Shown piece after piece: positions 17,661-27,687 of a stretch of DNA of 35,311 bases. The stretch covers positions 1 to 35,311 of the forward strand of contig JAHECB010000012.1 of NCBI GenBank assembly GCA_024641925.1. The letters are read 5' to 3'. A model generated the notes under the pieces. The model had not been told where the DNA came from, searched no databases, and saw only the letters and a list, made by a program, of their open reading frames with translations. Both the position numbers and the translations under genes were made by a program. Origin of the DNA: Betaproteobacteria bacterium (GTDB lineage: Bacteria > Pseudomonadota > Gammaproteobacteria > Burkholderiales > Burkholderiaceae_C). Every line of letters starts with the position of its first letter. Within the stretch, counting starts at the first letter, position 1.

Positions 17661-19811
17661 TCAGAGCGCCGACTGCCCTTTGTCGGCCCGCGCCACCAGG
17701 CCCGCCGCAGGCTCGAATCGCGGGCCGTGGGCCTTGGCCAGTTCACGCGCCCGATCCACAAACGCCGCCACGCCTTTGGCGTTGATGAATTGCAGCGCAC
17801 CGCCCTGGAACGGCGCAAAGCCCCAGCCGAAGATGCTGCCGATGTTGCCGTCGGCCACGCTGCGCAGCACACCTTCGTCCAGGCAGCGCGCGGCCTCGTT
17901 GGCCTGGACAAACATCAGCCGGTCGATCAGTTCCTGCTGACTGGGCTGCTCGGGCTTGACGGGAAACAGCTGCGCCAGTCCGGCCCACAGTGACTTGTCA
18001 CCACCTTTGCCGTCACTGTTGTCCGGCCAGTCGTAGAAGCCCTTGCCGGCCTTCTTGCCGATGCGGCCCAGCTCGCACAGTTGGCGAATGGCTTGGGTGC
18101 CAGGTCCCTCGACGCTCGGTTTGCCTTCGGCAGCGTGGTCCTTGCGGGTCTGCTCGATGACATGCAGGCTCAGGCTCAGCGACACCTCGTCCTGCAAGGC
18201 CAGCGGCGGCATCGGCATGCCCGCCTGGAGGCCGGCCACCTCGATGCTGCGCGGATGCACACCTTCGCACAGCATGGCGATGCCTTCGTTCACGTAGGTG
18301 GCAAACACGCGGCTGGTGTAGAAGCCGCGGCTGTCGTTGACGACGATGGGCGTCTGGCCGATCTGCATCACATAGTCAAAAGCACGCGCCAGCGTGTCGT
18401 CGCTGGTGGCTTTGCCCACGATGATTTCCACCAGCGGCATGCGGTCCACCGGGCTGAAGAAGTGCAGTCCGATGAACTGCGCTGGCCGCTGGCTGGCCTG
18501 CGCCAGGCCGGTGATGGGTAAGGTGCTGGTGTTGGACGCAAACACCGCACCCGCCGGCAGCACGGCTTCTGCGCGGCCCGTGACATCGGCCTTCACCGCG
18601 CGGTCTTCAAACACCGCCTCGATGACCAGATCGCAGCCTTGCAGCAGTGCAAAGTCGGTGCCGGCTGTGATGCGCGCCAGCAGTGCCTGCGCCTTGTCGG
18701 CCGTGCTGCGACCGCGCTTCACAGCCTTGTCCAGCAGGCCCTGCGAATACAACTTGCCTTTGTCGGCCTGTGCCTGCGTGGTATCCAGCAGCACCACCTC
18801 GATGCCGGCCTTGGCCGACACATACGCGATGCCCGCGCCCATCATGCCGGCGCCGAGCACGCCCAGCTTTTTGACCGTGGCCTTGGGCGCTGCAGCGGGC
18901 CGCGACGCCCCCTTCTTGATGGCATTCAGCTGGTACCACAGCGTGTTGATCATGTTCTTGCTTTCGGGCGACATCACGCAGGCGGCGAAGTAGCGGCTCT
19001 CCACCTCGCTGGCGGCGTCGAAGCCCAGCAGGCCCCCCTCAAACACGCTGCTCATGATGTGCGTGATGGCCGGGTAGTTGCCCCAGCTCTTGGCCGCCGC
19101 GATGGACGGACCGATGGCCAGCATCTGCACCACCGCGGGCGTGCGCGAGTCTCCTCCCGGGAAGCGGAACTTCGGCGCATCCCAGGGCTGCTGTGCCTTG
19201 GGGTGCGCTGCAATCCAGACGCGCGACTTGGCCATCAGGTCGGTCGCATCGGCGGCCAGTTCGGTCAACAGGCCCATGGCCAGCGCCTTGTCGACGGCGA
19301 TGTCGTTGCCCTCGCAGCAGATCTGCAAGGCCTGCTGGATGCCGACCAGCCGCGGCAGGCGCACCGTGCCGCCGCCACCCGGCAGCAGGCCCAGCTTGAC
19401 CTCGGGCTGGCCGATCTTCAGGCGCGGGCTGTTGATGGCAAAACGTGCATGGCAGGCCAGCGCCAGTTCAAGGCCACCGCCCAACGCGTGGCCGTTGATG
19501 GCGGCCACCACGGGCTTGCCCTGCAGTTCCATTTGGCGCAGCACCCGCTTCATGGCCATCGAGGCTTCGAACGGTTCTTCAGGCGCGGCCCATTTCGACA
19601 TGCGGTCCAGGTCGCCACCGGCGCAGAAGTCGGCCTTGCCTGACGTGAGGATCAAACCTTTCACGTCGGGTTCGGCCAAGCGCTTCAGAGCGGCGGCAAC
19701 GCCGTCCATCAAGGTGTCGCCCACCACATTCATGGGCCTGCCGGGCAGGTCCATGGTGGCGACCAGGATGCCGTCGTCACCGACGGCCAGATTCACTGCG
19801 GAGTTACTCAT
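17661..19811 (-). CDS. FadB/FadJ-type bifunctional enoyl-CoA hydratase / 3-hydroxyacyl-CoA dehydrogenase
   Basis: 716 residues. Residues about 10-190 are a crotonase domain with both catalytic glutamates in context (G-G-G-L-E-L-A-L and Q-P-E-V-K-L-G-L-L-P-G-G-G-G). Residues about 310-620 are the NAD-binding hydroxyacyl-CoA dehydrogenase domain, with G-V-L-G-A-G-M-M-G-A-G, N-T-S-T-L-P and the catalytic histidine in H-F-F-S-P-V. A duplicated C-terminal helical domain follows. It performs beta-oxidation steps two and three. It starts 2 nt after the stop of the thiolase upstream, so both subunits of a trifunctional-type complex are probably made together. Confidence 0.95.
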   Translation of the reverse strand: MSNSAVNLAVGDDGILVATMDLPGRPMNVVGDTLMDGVAAALKRLAEPDVKGLILTSGKADFCAGGDLDRMSKWAAPEEPFEASMAMKRVLRQMELQGKPVVAAINGHALGGGLELALACHARFAINSPRLKIGQPEVKLGLLPGGGGTVRLPRLVGIQQALQICCEGNDIAVDKALAMGLLTELAADATDLMAKSRVWIAAHPKAQQPWDAPKFRFPGGDSRTPAVVQMLAIGPSIAAAKSWGNYPAITHIMSSVFEGGLLGFDAASEVESRYFAACVMSPESKNMINTLWYQLNAIKKGASRPAAAPKATVKKLGVLGAGMMGAGIAYVSAKAGIEVVLLDTTQAQADKGKLYSQGLLDKAVKRGRSTADKAQALLARITAGTDFALLQGCDLVIEAVFEDRAVKADVTGRAEAVLPAGAVFASNTSTLPITGLAQASQRPAQFIGLHFFSPVDRMPLVEIIVGKATSDDTLARAFDYVMQIGQTPIVVNDSRGFYTSRVFATYVNEGIAMLCEGVHPRSIEVAGLQAGMPMPPLALQDEVSLSLSLHVIEQTRKDHAAEGKPSVEGPGTQAIRQLCELGRIGKKAGKGFYDWPDNSDGKGGDKSLWAGLAQLFPVKPEQPSQQELIDRLMFVQANEAARCLDEGVLRSVADGNIGSIFGWGFAPFQGGALQFINAKGVAAFVDRARELAKAHGPRFEPAAGLVARADKGQSAL

Positions 19812-19813
19812 GA

Positions 19814-21019
<1,206 letters not shown>

Positions 21020-21063
21020 GGTGTTTTGCTCCGGTTGCAGGTGTCGCCTGGGCAGTCATCAAG

Positions 21064-22218
21064 CTACATGTAGCGCGACGCCAGTTCTTTCATGATCTCG
21101 TTGGTACCGCCGTAGATGCGCTGTACGCGCGCGTTCACATACAGCTCGGCGATGGGGTATTCCATCATGTAGCCATAGCCGCCAAACAGCTGCAGGCATT
21201 CGTCCATGACCTTGCCCTCTTGTTCGCTGACCCAGCTCTTGGCCAGCGCGGCGCGAGCGGCGTCCAGCTCACCGGCCAGGTGCGACACCATGCAGGCGTC
21301 GACAAATGCGCGGGTGGCCAGCACGGTGCTCTGCACCTCGGCCAGCTTGAAGCGCGTGTTCTGGAAGTCCCACAGGGGCTTGCCAAAAGCCTGGCGCTGC
21401 TTCACGTAGGCCAGTGTTTCCTGCAGCGCCCGCTCCATGGCGGCCACACCCTGCAGCGCGATGATCAGGCGTTCTTGCGGCAATTGCTCCATCAGCTGGA
21501 AGAAGCCGCGCCCGGTTGCACCACCCAGCACGTTGGCCGCGGGCACCCGCACGTCGTCAAAAAACAGCTCACTGGTGTCCTGTGCCTTCAGGCCCACCTT
21601 GTCCAGCTTGCGGCCGCGGCGAAAGCCCGGGGCATCGTCGGTTTCCACCAGCAGCAGGCTCACGCCCTTGGCGCCGGCGTCGCGCTCGGTCTTGCAGATC
21701 ACGACGATCAGGTTGGCGTTCTGGCCATTGGTGATGAAGGTCTTGGCGCCGTTGATGACGAAGTGGTCGCCGTCGCGCCGGGCAAAGGTGCGTACCGCCT
21801 GCAGGTCTGACCCGGTGCCGGGCTCGGTCATGGCGATGGCCGACACCAGCTCGCCGGTGGCCATGCGCGGCAGGAAACGCTGTTTCTGTTCATCCGTGCC
21901 ACAGCGGAAAAAATACGGCGCCACGATGGCCGAATGCAGGCCGCCGCCATAACCGCTGAGGTTGGCGCGTGACGCTTCCATGATGACCACCGCGTCGTGG
22001 CCGAAGTCGCCGCCGCCACCGCCGTATTCGGCGGGCGTCGACAGGCACAGCAGACCCTGCGCGCCGGCTTCGTTCCAGGTGCTGCGCGGCATGATGCCGG
22101 CTTCGCGCCAGGCTGCACTCTGCGGCACCCAGCGGTCGTTGAAAAAGCGCGCCACGCTGTCTTGCAGCGTGCGGTGTTCTTCGGTCATCCAGGCAGACGG
22201 GAACTGGGGCAGGCTCAT
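21064..22218 (-). CDS. acyl-CoA dehydrogenase (classical approx. 380-aa type)
   Basis: 384 residues from the ATG at 22218; upstream in-frame sequence to 22389 looks non-coding and overlaps the crotonase gene. The FAD-binding signature A-M-T-E-P-G-T-G-S-D is near residue 130. The catalytic glutamate is in R-I-Y-G-G-T-N-E-I-M-K-E at the C-terminus, after G-G-Y-G-Y. It introduces the alpha-beta double bond in acyl-CoA and passes electrons to ETF. The ribosome site is weak. Chain-length preference is not readable. Confidence 0.94.
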   Translation of the reverse strand: MSLPQFPSAWMTEEHRTLQDSVARFFNDRWVPQSAAWREAGIMPRSTWNEAGAQGLLCLSTPAEYGGGGGDFGHDAVVIMEASRANLSGYGGGLHSAIVAPYFFRCGTDEQKQRFLPRMATGELVSAIAMTEPGTGSDLQAVRTFARRDGDHFVINGAKTFITNGQNANLIVVICKTERDAGAKGVSLLLVETDDAPGFRRGRKLDKVGLKAQDTSELFFDDVRVPAANVLGGATGRGFFQLMEQLPQERLIIALQGVAAMERALQETLAYVKQRQAFGKPLWDFQNTRFKLAEVQSTVLATRAFVDACMVSHLAGELDAARAALAKSWVSEQEGKVMDECLQLFGGYGYMMEYPIAELYVNARVQRIYGGTNEIMKELASRYM

Positions 22219-22297
22219 GGTTCGGCTTGGCTTTGTGTGGGTTGTGGGCGCGTGGTCAAGACCGGTCGGGGCGCTGTTTTCGGGACCGCCATACAGT

Positions 22298-23071
22298 CTA
22301 AACGCCCTGCCCATGGCGCCCGGCGCCAGCGGCAAAACGCGCCGCGCCATCAAGGGCCTCGGCTTGCACCACGGGGTAGCCCTGCGCACCCTCGTTCATC
22401 AAAGCCGCCGCCATCGGCAGGCTCCACTGCGCCAGCGCCGACGCCCGGTCGGCGCGCATGCAGCGCTGCGGAAAGGCCGCCAGTTGCGCGGCCAACTGCT
22501 GCGCCTGCACCAGCGCCTGGCCGTCGTCAACCACGCGGGTGGCCAGGCCCATGGCCAGTGCCTCGTCGGCCGCGACAGGGCGGCCGGTCAGGATCATGTC
22601 CAGCGCCCGGCTCATGCCCACCACCCGCGGCAGGCGTACCGTGCCGCCGTCGATCAGCGGCACACCCCAGCGGCGGCAGAAAACCCCAAACACGGCACTT
22701 CGGGCGGCCACACGCAGGTCGCACATCAGCGCCAGTTCCAGCCCGCCGGCCACGGCATAACCTTCCACGGCGGCGATGACGGGTTTGCTGAAATCCCGGC
22801 GGGTCGGCCCCATCGGGCCAGGGCCGCTGCCGTCAGCGCTGACGCTGTTGCGCCGGGCCGCATCACCCAGCGCCGCCAGATCAGCGCCGGCGCAGAAGTG
22901 TCCACCACCGCCCGTGAGCACCGCCACGTGCAAGTCGTCGTTGTCTTCGAAGGCCTGGAACGCAGCGTCCAGCGCGGTGGCCGTCGGGCCGTCCACGGCA
23001 TTGCGGCAGCCGGGCCTGAACAGGGTGATGGTGGCCACAGGACCGCTGACAACGAAGCGCACCGGGTTCAT
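22298..23071 (-). CDS. enoyl-CoA hydratase/isomerase-family protein (crotonase) lacking the second catalytic Glu
   Basis: 257 residues from the ATG at 23071. The oxyanion-hole region H-F-C-A-G-A-D-L-A-A-L and the helix A-V-A-G-G-L-E-L-A-L carrying the first glutamate are intact. Where classical hydratases have G-Q-P-E-x-x-x-G, this protein reads G-V-F-C-R-R-W-G-V-P-L-I-D-G-G-T-V-R-L-P-R, so the second catalytic Glu is absent. That form belongs to a recurring crotonase subgroup whose activity I do not know. It may be an isomerase, hydrolase or weak hydratase. It is first in the operon segment leading to the acyl-CoA dehydrogenase, thiolase and fadB-like genes, and is divergent from the DUF1223 gene. 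Confidence 0.88.
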   Translation of the reverse strand: MNPVRFVVSGPVATITLFRPGCRNAVDGPTATALDAAFQAFEDNDDLHVAVLTGGGGHFCAGADLAALGDAARRNSVSADGSGPGPMGPTRRDFSKPVIAAVEGYAVAGGLELALMCDLRVAARSAVFGVFCRRWGVPLIDGGTVRLPRVVGMSRALDMILTGRPVAADEALAMGLATRVVDDGQALVQAQQLAAQLAAFPQRCMRADRASALAQWSLPMAAALMNEGAQGYPVVQAEALDGAARFAAGAGRHGQGV

Positions 23072-23226
23072 GGCGTGCAGCCCGCGGTTTTGGGGCCAAT
23101 GCGTTGACGAAGCTTGAAGTCTGGGGCCCAACGGCGGCGGCCTGCAACCGGGCTCACCCGCACGGGGTGAAAGAAGTGAGGTGCACCACCGACCGATGCA
23201 CATCGCCAGTCAGCCTTCATACAGCC

Positions 23227-24024
23227 ATGACATCACGCAATGACGCCCGTTCGGCCCCTTTGGAAAACCTGACACGTTGCTTCGCCCGGCTGTCCTGCGC
23301 TGGGGCCTTGATGGGCAGCACCCTGGCCGGTGCCGCCGACCCAGCCGCTGGCGCCACCAGCTGCCAGGCGCAGAGTGGCGCCCAGGCCCCCGTGGTGCTG
23401 GAGCTGTACACCAGCGAGGGCTGCAGTTCCTGCCCACCGGCCGACCGCTGGCTGTCCAGCTTGAAAGGCCGCACCGATGTGCTGCCGATGGCCTTTCACG
23501 TCACCTACTGGGACCGACTGGGCTGGCCCGACCGCTTTGCCTTGCCCGAAGGCACGGCGCGCCAGCACGAACTGGCTCAGGTGCGCGGCAGCCGGCAGGT
23601 GTACACGCCGCAGGTGGTGGCCAACGGCCAGGATTGGCCGGCGTGGCACCGCGACGGCGCCTGGGGAAAGCCCGCCGCTTCGCCGTTGTCGGTGCTGTTG
23701 AAACGCGACGGCGACCGCGTCAGCGCCGTGGTGTCCGCTGCGAAGGGTTCGAGCGACATGCCGCCGCAGCTGACCGGCTACTGGGCGGTGCTGGAAGACC
23801 AGCATGTCAGCCGGGTGCGGGCCGGTGAAAACGCTGGCAACACCCTGCTGCACGACCACGTCGTGCGGCTGTATCAGCCGGTGCCCGCATGGCGCGCCGG
23901 CCAGGGCAGCGAGTTTGTCCTGACCGTGGGCCAGGGCGTGCCGGCGCACCTTCGGCGCGTGATCTTTGTGGTCAGCGACCCCGCGACCCTGCGGCCCTTG
24001 CAGGCCGTATCTTTGGGCTGCTGA
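23227..24024 (+). CDS. DUF1223 thioredoxin-like secreted protein
   Basis: 265 residues from the ATG at 23227; the open frame to 23104 adds a non-signal leader. A hydrophobic stretch near residues 20-36 (C-A-G-A-L-M-G-S-T-L-A-G-A-A) suggests export. The DUF1223 mark is L-E-L-Y-T-S-E-G-C-S-S-C-P-P-A-D, with the C-x-x-C pair at Cys66/Cys69 in a thioredoxin-like setting. W-D-R-L-G-W-P-D and the Y-T-P-Q segment are also typical. The role of the family is unknown; a periplasmic thiol function is plausible. It is the only plus-strand gene inside the long minus-strand acyl-CoA cluster. Confidence 0.88.
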   Translation: MTSRNDARSAPLENLTRCFARLSCAGALMGSTLAGAADPAAGATSCQAQSGAQAPVVLELYTSEGCSSCPPADRWLSSLKGRTDVLPMAFHVTYWDRLGWPDRFALPEGTARQHELAQVRGSRQVYTPQVVANGQDWPAWHRDGAWGKPAASPLSVLLKRDGDRVSAVVSAAKGSSDMPPQLTGYWAVLEDQHVSRVRAGENAGNTLLHDHVVRLYQPVPAWRAGQGSEFVLTVGQGVPAHLRRVIFVVSDPATLRPLQAVSLGC

Positions 24025-24047
24025 GCGGGGCATTCAGTGGTCGCAGC

Positions 24048-24066
24048 CGGCATACTGCCGATGCCG
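24048..24066. terminator. weak hairpin between convergent DUF1223 and Rieske genes
   Basis: CGGCAT (24048-24053) and ATGCCG (24061-24066) form a six-pair stem with a seven-base loop, in the 74-nt gap where two genes meet tail to tail. Position favours a shared transcript end, but there is no T-run on either strand. Confidence 0.25.
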
Positions 24067-24098
24067 CCCTGATGCAACGCCCGCCCAGCTTGTTTGGA

Positions 24099-24455
24099 TC
24101 AAGCACCCGGCACGTCCACCCGCACCGAGCCGCCCTTGACGCTGGTCTTGAACGTGCGCAGCGCCTTTTCGCCGCGCACGAAGTTCAGCACCTGGATACC
24201 GGGCGGGAAGTTGGCCCAGTCCACCACCGCACCCGTGCGCACATCAAAGCGCGCGCGGTGAAACGGGCACTGCACCTTACAGTCTTCCAGCAGCTTGCCT
24301 TTGGCCAGCGGCGCAAACATGTGCGTGCAGGAAGCCTGGGTGGCAAAAAACCCGTCGCTCAGGCGGTACAACACGATTTTTTCATCGCCCACCACAAAGG
24401 CTTTCATGCCCCCCACGGCCAGTTCGTCGGTTTTACAAACGGTGTGCAGGGTCAT
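24099..24455 (-). CDS. Rieske [2Fe-2S] ferredoxin
   Basis: 118 residues from the ATG at 24455. The Rieske cluster ligands are Cys43-x-His45 (A-S-C-T-H) and Cys63-x-x-His66 (Q-C-P-F-H). The size and the absence of extra domains fit an oxygenase-type Rieske ferredoxin, a small electron carrier in the cytoplasm. It follows the SDR by 56 nt on the same strand. No terminal oxygenase or ferredoxin reductase lies in the window, so its partner is unknown. Confidence 0.9.
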   Translation of the reverse strand: MTLHTVCKTDELAVGGMKAFVVGDEKIVLYRLSDGFFATQASCTHMFAPLAKGKLLEDCKVQCPFHRARFDVRTGAVVDWANFPPGIQVLNFVRGEKALRTFKTSVKGGSVRVDVPGA

Positions 24456-24511
24456 GGTGTGCGCTTTCGAGGGTGAACTGAAGGGGGTCGAAGCAGACAC
24501 GGCCGGTCGGC

Positions 24512-25426
24512 CTACTCGCCGCGCAGTTCGGCCTTGAGTTTGGCACCAATATCGGGCCGCGCGGCAAACGGATCGGTGGGGTTGCGCGGCGTCATGATGT
24601 CTTCCAGTCGAACCTGCACGCTGCCCAGGCTCTTGGGGTGACTGTAGATGTAGAACTGGTTGGACGCGCAGGCGTCAAACACGTTCTGCGCCACCTGTGC
24701 GGCCGTGACCTTGCCGCTGCTGACGGCCTTGGTGCTCATGGCCTGCGCAATGCGCTGGCTGCGTGTGGGCGCTTCGGTGGGCATGTCAGCCGGTCGGTTG
24801 CGATGGCTCTGGGTGATGCCGGTGGGTACAAAAAATGGGCACAGCACATGCGCGTGGACTTGTTCTGTGACCAGCGCCAGGTCCTGGTACAGCGTTTCGC
24901 TCATCGACACCACGGCGTGTTTGCTGACGTTGTAGACACCCATGTTGGGCGCGTTCAGCAAGCCCGCCATGCTGGCGGTGTTGACGATGTCGCCGTGCCA
25001 CGCAGGGTCGGTCTTGGCCGCCGCCAGCATCAGCGGCGTGAACACGCGCACACCATGCGCCACGCCCATCAGGTTGACGCCGATCACCCATTCCCAGTCT
25101 TTCAGCGTGTGTTCCCAGATCAGGCCGCCACCACCGACACCGGCGTTGTTGAAGACAAAATTGGGCGTGCCGAAGGTTCTGAGCGTGGCCGTCGCCAAGG
25201 CCTCGACTTCTTCTGCCTTGGACACATCCAGCCGAAACGGCAGCACCTGGGCGCCCAGGCCTTCGATCTCGGCCTGCGCCGTGGCCAGCGCGTCGGCCTG
25301 CACGTCGGCCATCACCACCCTCATGCCCAGGCCGGCGGCGATGCGGCTGCACGCCAGGCCAAAGCCCGAGGCGGCGCCGGTGATGACGGCAATGCCGCCT
25401 TGCAAATGGGTGGAAGCGGTGTTCAT
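24512..25426 (-). CDS. short-chain dehydrogenase/reductase (SDR), approx. 300 aa
   Basis: 304 residues. The cofactor motif T-G-A-A-S-G-F-G is at 16-23, N-N-A-G at 93-96, and the catalytic Ser152, Tyr165 and Lys169 (Y-N-V-S-K) are in place. The Asp after the second strand (M-A-D-V near 41) suggests NAD(H) rather than NADP(H). The C-terminal extension of about 50 residues is longer than in the minimal fold. It probably interconverts an alcohol and ketone in the surrounding acyl-chain pathway. It lies 118 nt downstream of the AidB-like gene. Confidence 0.92.
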   Translation of the reverse strand: MNTASTHLQGGIAVITGAASGFGLACSRIAAGLGMRVVMADVQADALATAQAEIEGLGAQVLPFRLDVSKAEEVEALATATLRTFGTPNFVFNNAGVGGGGLIWEHTLKDWEWVIGVNLMGVAHGVRVFTPLMLAAAKTDPAWHGDIVNTASMAGLLNAPNMGVYNVSKHAVVSMSETLYQDLALVTEQVHAHVLCPFFVPTGITQSHRNRPADMPTEAPTRSQRIAQAMSTKAVSSGKVTAAQVAQNVFDACASNQFYIYSHPKSLGSVQVRLEDIMTPRNPTDPFAARPDIGAKLKAELRGE

Positions 25427-25544
25427 GGCGAGTCCAGTTTGATTTAAGAGCTGAAACGGAAAAAGTGCAACTTCAGAATGCCTGCGGGCGGGTTGTGGCG
25501 GTGGATCACAACGGGTCTTGCAAGCTGAGCCTGCCTCTGAGCCA

Positions 25545-27209
25545 TCAGGGCCCCCAGGGCATGGCGCGTTGAATCAGCACGTCCAGGTCGTGGCCTGCAC
25601 CCAGCAGGCCAAAGATGTCGGCGGCACCCGCCAGACGGCTGTCACAGAAGGCGGCAAACACCGCCGGTGTGGACTGCTGGTGCAGCAGGCAGGCTTGCAG
25701 CACCAGCGCCACGTCGCGCGCCAACGCCCGCGCCTGTGCCTCGGCCCCATCGGCCTGCTCGATGCGGTGCAGCACGCTGGAACCAGCGCGGTCCAGCGAC
25801 AGGTGGGCGCCGCGGCATGGTGCGAGCTCTTTGGCCAGGGCCGCGGCCACATCGGCACCGCGCAGCACCCGCATCAGGTCCAGCGCCATGATGTTGGCCG
25901 CGCCTTCCCAGATGCTGTTCAGCGGCATCTCGCGGTAGATGCGGGCCATCACGCCAGCGCCGTCGGCCTCGACATAACCGTTGCCGCCCAGACATTCCAT
26001 GGCCTCTTGCGCAAAGTGGCTGCCGCGCTTGCAGATCCAGAATTTGGCCACGGGCGTCAGCAGGCGGCGCAACACCTGCTCATGGGCCAGGTCGTGGCCG
26101 GCGGCGTGTTCGGTGCGGTCCACGGCCACCGCCAGGCGCATCGCCAAGGCAGTGGCGGCTTCACTTTCCAGCGCCAGGTCGGCCAGCACGTTTTTCATCA
26201 GCGGCTGGTCGACCAGGCGTTTGCCAAAGGCCTGCCGCTGCGCCGTGTGGTGCAGCGCCAGACTCAAGGCCTGCCGCATCAAGCCGGCCGTACCCAGTGC
26301 ACAGTCCAACCGCGTCAGAGCGCCCATGGCCAGGATCTGCGGCACGCCGCGACCTGCTTCGCCCACCAGCCAGGCGGCGGCAGCGTGGAATTCGACCTCG
26401 GAACTGGCGTTGGCCTGGTTGCCCAGCTTGTGTTTCAGGCGCTGGATGTGCACGGCATTGAGGCTGCCGTCGGGCAGCCAGCGCGGCAGGAAAAAACAGC
26501 CCAGGCCGGCATCGGTCTGCGCCAGCACCAGGGAGGCGTCGCACATGGGCGCCGAAAAAAACCACTTGTGGCCGGTGAGGCGGTAACGCTGGCCCCAAGC
26601 GTCGGCGGCATCAAATTCAGCGCGGGTGGTGTTGGCGCGCACGTCCGACCCCCCCTGTTTTTCGGTCATGCCCATGCCCATGGTCACGGCCGACTTGCCG
26701 GGCATGGGGACAAAGGCCGGGTCGTACTGGCGCGACGCCAGCTTCGGGCCCCAGGCTGCTTGCAATGCACTGTTGCCGCGCAAGGCGGGCGCCACCGCGT
26801 AGCTCATCGACACAGGGCACAGCACCGACGGCTCCAGTTCGGTGAACAGCATGAACCCGGCAGCGCGCTGCACATGGGACAGCGCACCGCCCGACCAAGG
26901 CGTGCCATGCAGCCCGTGCTGCAGCGCACGCGCCATCAGCGCATGGTAGCTGGGGTGGAATTCCACCTCGTCCATGCGCCGGCCTTGCAGGTCGTGCGTG
27001 TGCAGCGCCGGCACGTGGGTGTTGGCCAGCCGGGCGTGCGACTGCATCAATGTCGAGCCCGCTTCTGCCCCCAGAGCCTGCAAACCCGCTGTGTCCAAGG
27101 CCGGCGCGTGCAGCGCCAGCGCATCACGCAGCGGTTGATTGATGTCAAACAGGTTCAGACCCCCAAGGGGCTGGCTCTGGTTGAACACGGCATGGGTGAC
27201 CACGGTCAT
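25545..27209 (-). CDS. AidB-like acyl-CoA dehydrogenase
   Basis: 554 residues from the ATG at 27209, with a strong GAGGAGGG ribosome site. The AidB hallmarks are M-T-E-K-Q-G-G-S-D-V-R near 180-190, W-F-F-S-A-P-M-C-D-A near 215 and the catalytic-glutamate region R-E-M-P-L-N-S-I-W-E-G. E. coli AidB (541 aa) is an isovaleryl-CoA dehydrogenase-like flavoprotein induced in alkylation stress. Here it sits among beta-oxidation genes, so a metabolic role on branched acyl-CoA is equally likely. Its start overlaps the GNAT stop by 4 nt (ATGA), implying translational coupling. Confidence 0.92.
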   Translation of the reverse strand: MTVVTHAVFNQSQPLGGLNLFDINQPLRDALALHAPALDTAGLQALGAEAGSTLMQSHARLANTHVPALHTHDLQGRRMDEVEFHPSYHALMARALQHGLHGTPWSGGALSHVQRAAGFMLFTELEPSVLCPVSMSYAVAPALRGNSALQAAWGPKLASRQYDPAFVPMPGKSAVTMGMGMTEKQGGSDVRANTTRAEFDAADAWGQRYRLTGHKWFFSAPMCDASLVLAQTDAGLGCFFLPRWLPDGSLNAVHIQRLKHKLGNQANASSEVEFHAAAAWLVGEAGRGVPQILAMGALTRLDCALGTAGLMRQALSLALHHTAQRQAFGKRLVDQPLMKNVLADLALESEAATALAMRLAVAVDRTEHAAGHDLAHEQVLRRLLTPVAKFWICKRGSHFAQEAMECLGGNGYVEADGAGVMARIYREMPLNSIWEGAANIMALDLMRVLRGADVAAALAKELAPCRGAHLSLDRAGSSVLHRIEQADGAEAQARALARDVALVLQACLLHQQSTPAVFAAFCDSRLAGAADIFGLLGAGHDLDVLIQRAMPWGP

Positions 27210-27661
27210 GGTGCCCTCCTCATCTCCAGGTGCGGAATGTCGTCTTCCAGGTAAGGTTCGCCAACGGGCACAAACCCATAGGCGGCATAAAACCGCTGCA
27301 GATGGCTTTGTGCACTGATGCGCACCCCCTGCCCAGGCCAGGCCAGCTGGCACTGCCGCAAGCCTTCGGCAAACAACCGATGGCCCAGGCCGGTGCCCCG
27401 CACCTCGGGCGCGGTGATGACGCGGCCGATGGCCGGCTCGGCGTATTTCACACCCGGGTCCACCACCCGCAGGTAGGCCAGCAGCCGGCCTTGTTCGTCA
27501 CGGCCCAGCAGGTGTCCGCTGCTGCGGTCGATACCGTCAGGGTCCAGGTAAGGACCCTGCTCCAGGATGAACACCCTGCAGCGCAAGGCCAAGGCGTCGT
27601 ACAGGTTGTCCACACCCAGCGCGGCAAAGCGCAACCACTGCCAGTGCAGTTGTGTGGACAT
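27206..27661 (-). CDS. ElaA-like GNAT-family N-acetyltransferase
   Basis: 151 residues from the ATG at 27661. The ElaA type is recognised by L-Y-x-A-L-A-L-R-C-R-V-F-I-L-E-Q-G near the N-terminus, G-R-V-I-T-A-P-E-V-R-G-T-G-L-G-H (acetyl-CoA loop, Arg/Gly-rich) near 90-105, and F-Y-A-A-Y-G-F-V-P-V-G-E near 125-136. The substrate is unknown. It lies 26 nt after the MDR oxidoreductase and overlaps the AidB-like start by 4 nt. Confidence 0.9.
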   Translation of the reverse strand: MSTQLHWQWLRFAALGVDNLYDALALRCRVFILEQGPYLDPDGIDRSSGHLLGRDEQGRLLAYLRVVDPGVKYAEPAIGRVITAPEVRGTGLGHRLFAEGLRQCQLAWPGQGVRISAQSHLQRFYAAYGFVPVGEPYLEDDIPHLEMRRAP

Positions 27662-27687
27662 CACGCCAGCCGGCCTTGTACGGGCCT

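Noticed and set aside
23181-23201. Inverted repeat GTGCA-N11-TGCAC in the crotonase/DUF1223 divergent spacer
   Set aside because: Five-base arms with a long spacer occur often by chance in GC-rich DNA. It might be an operator but has no second support.
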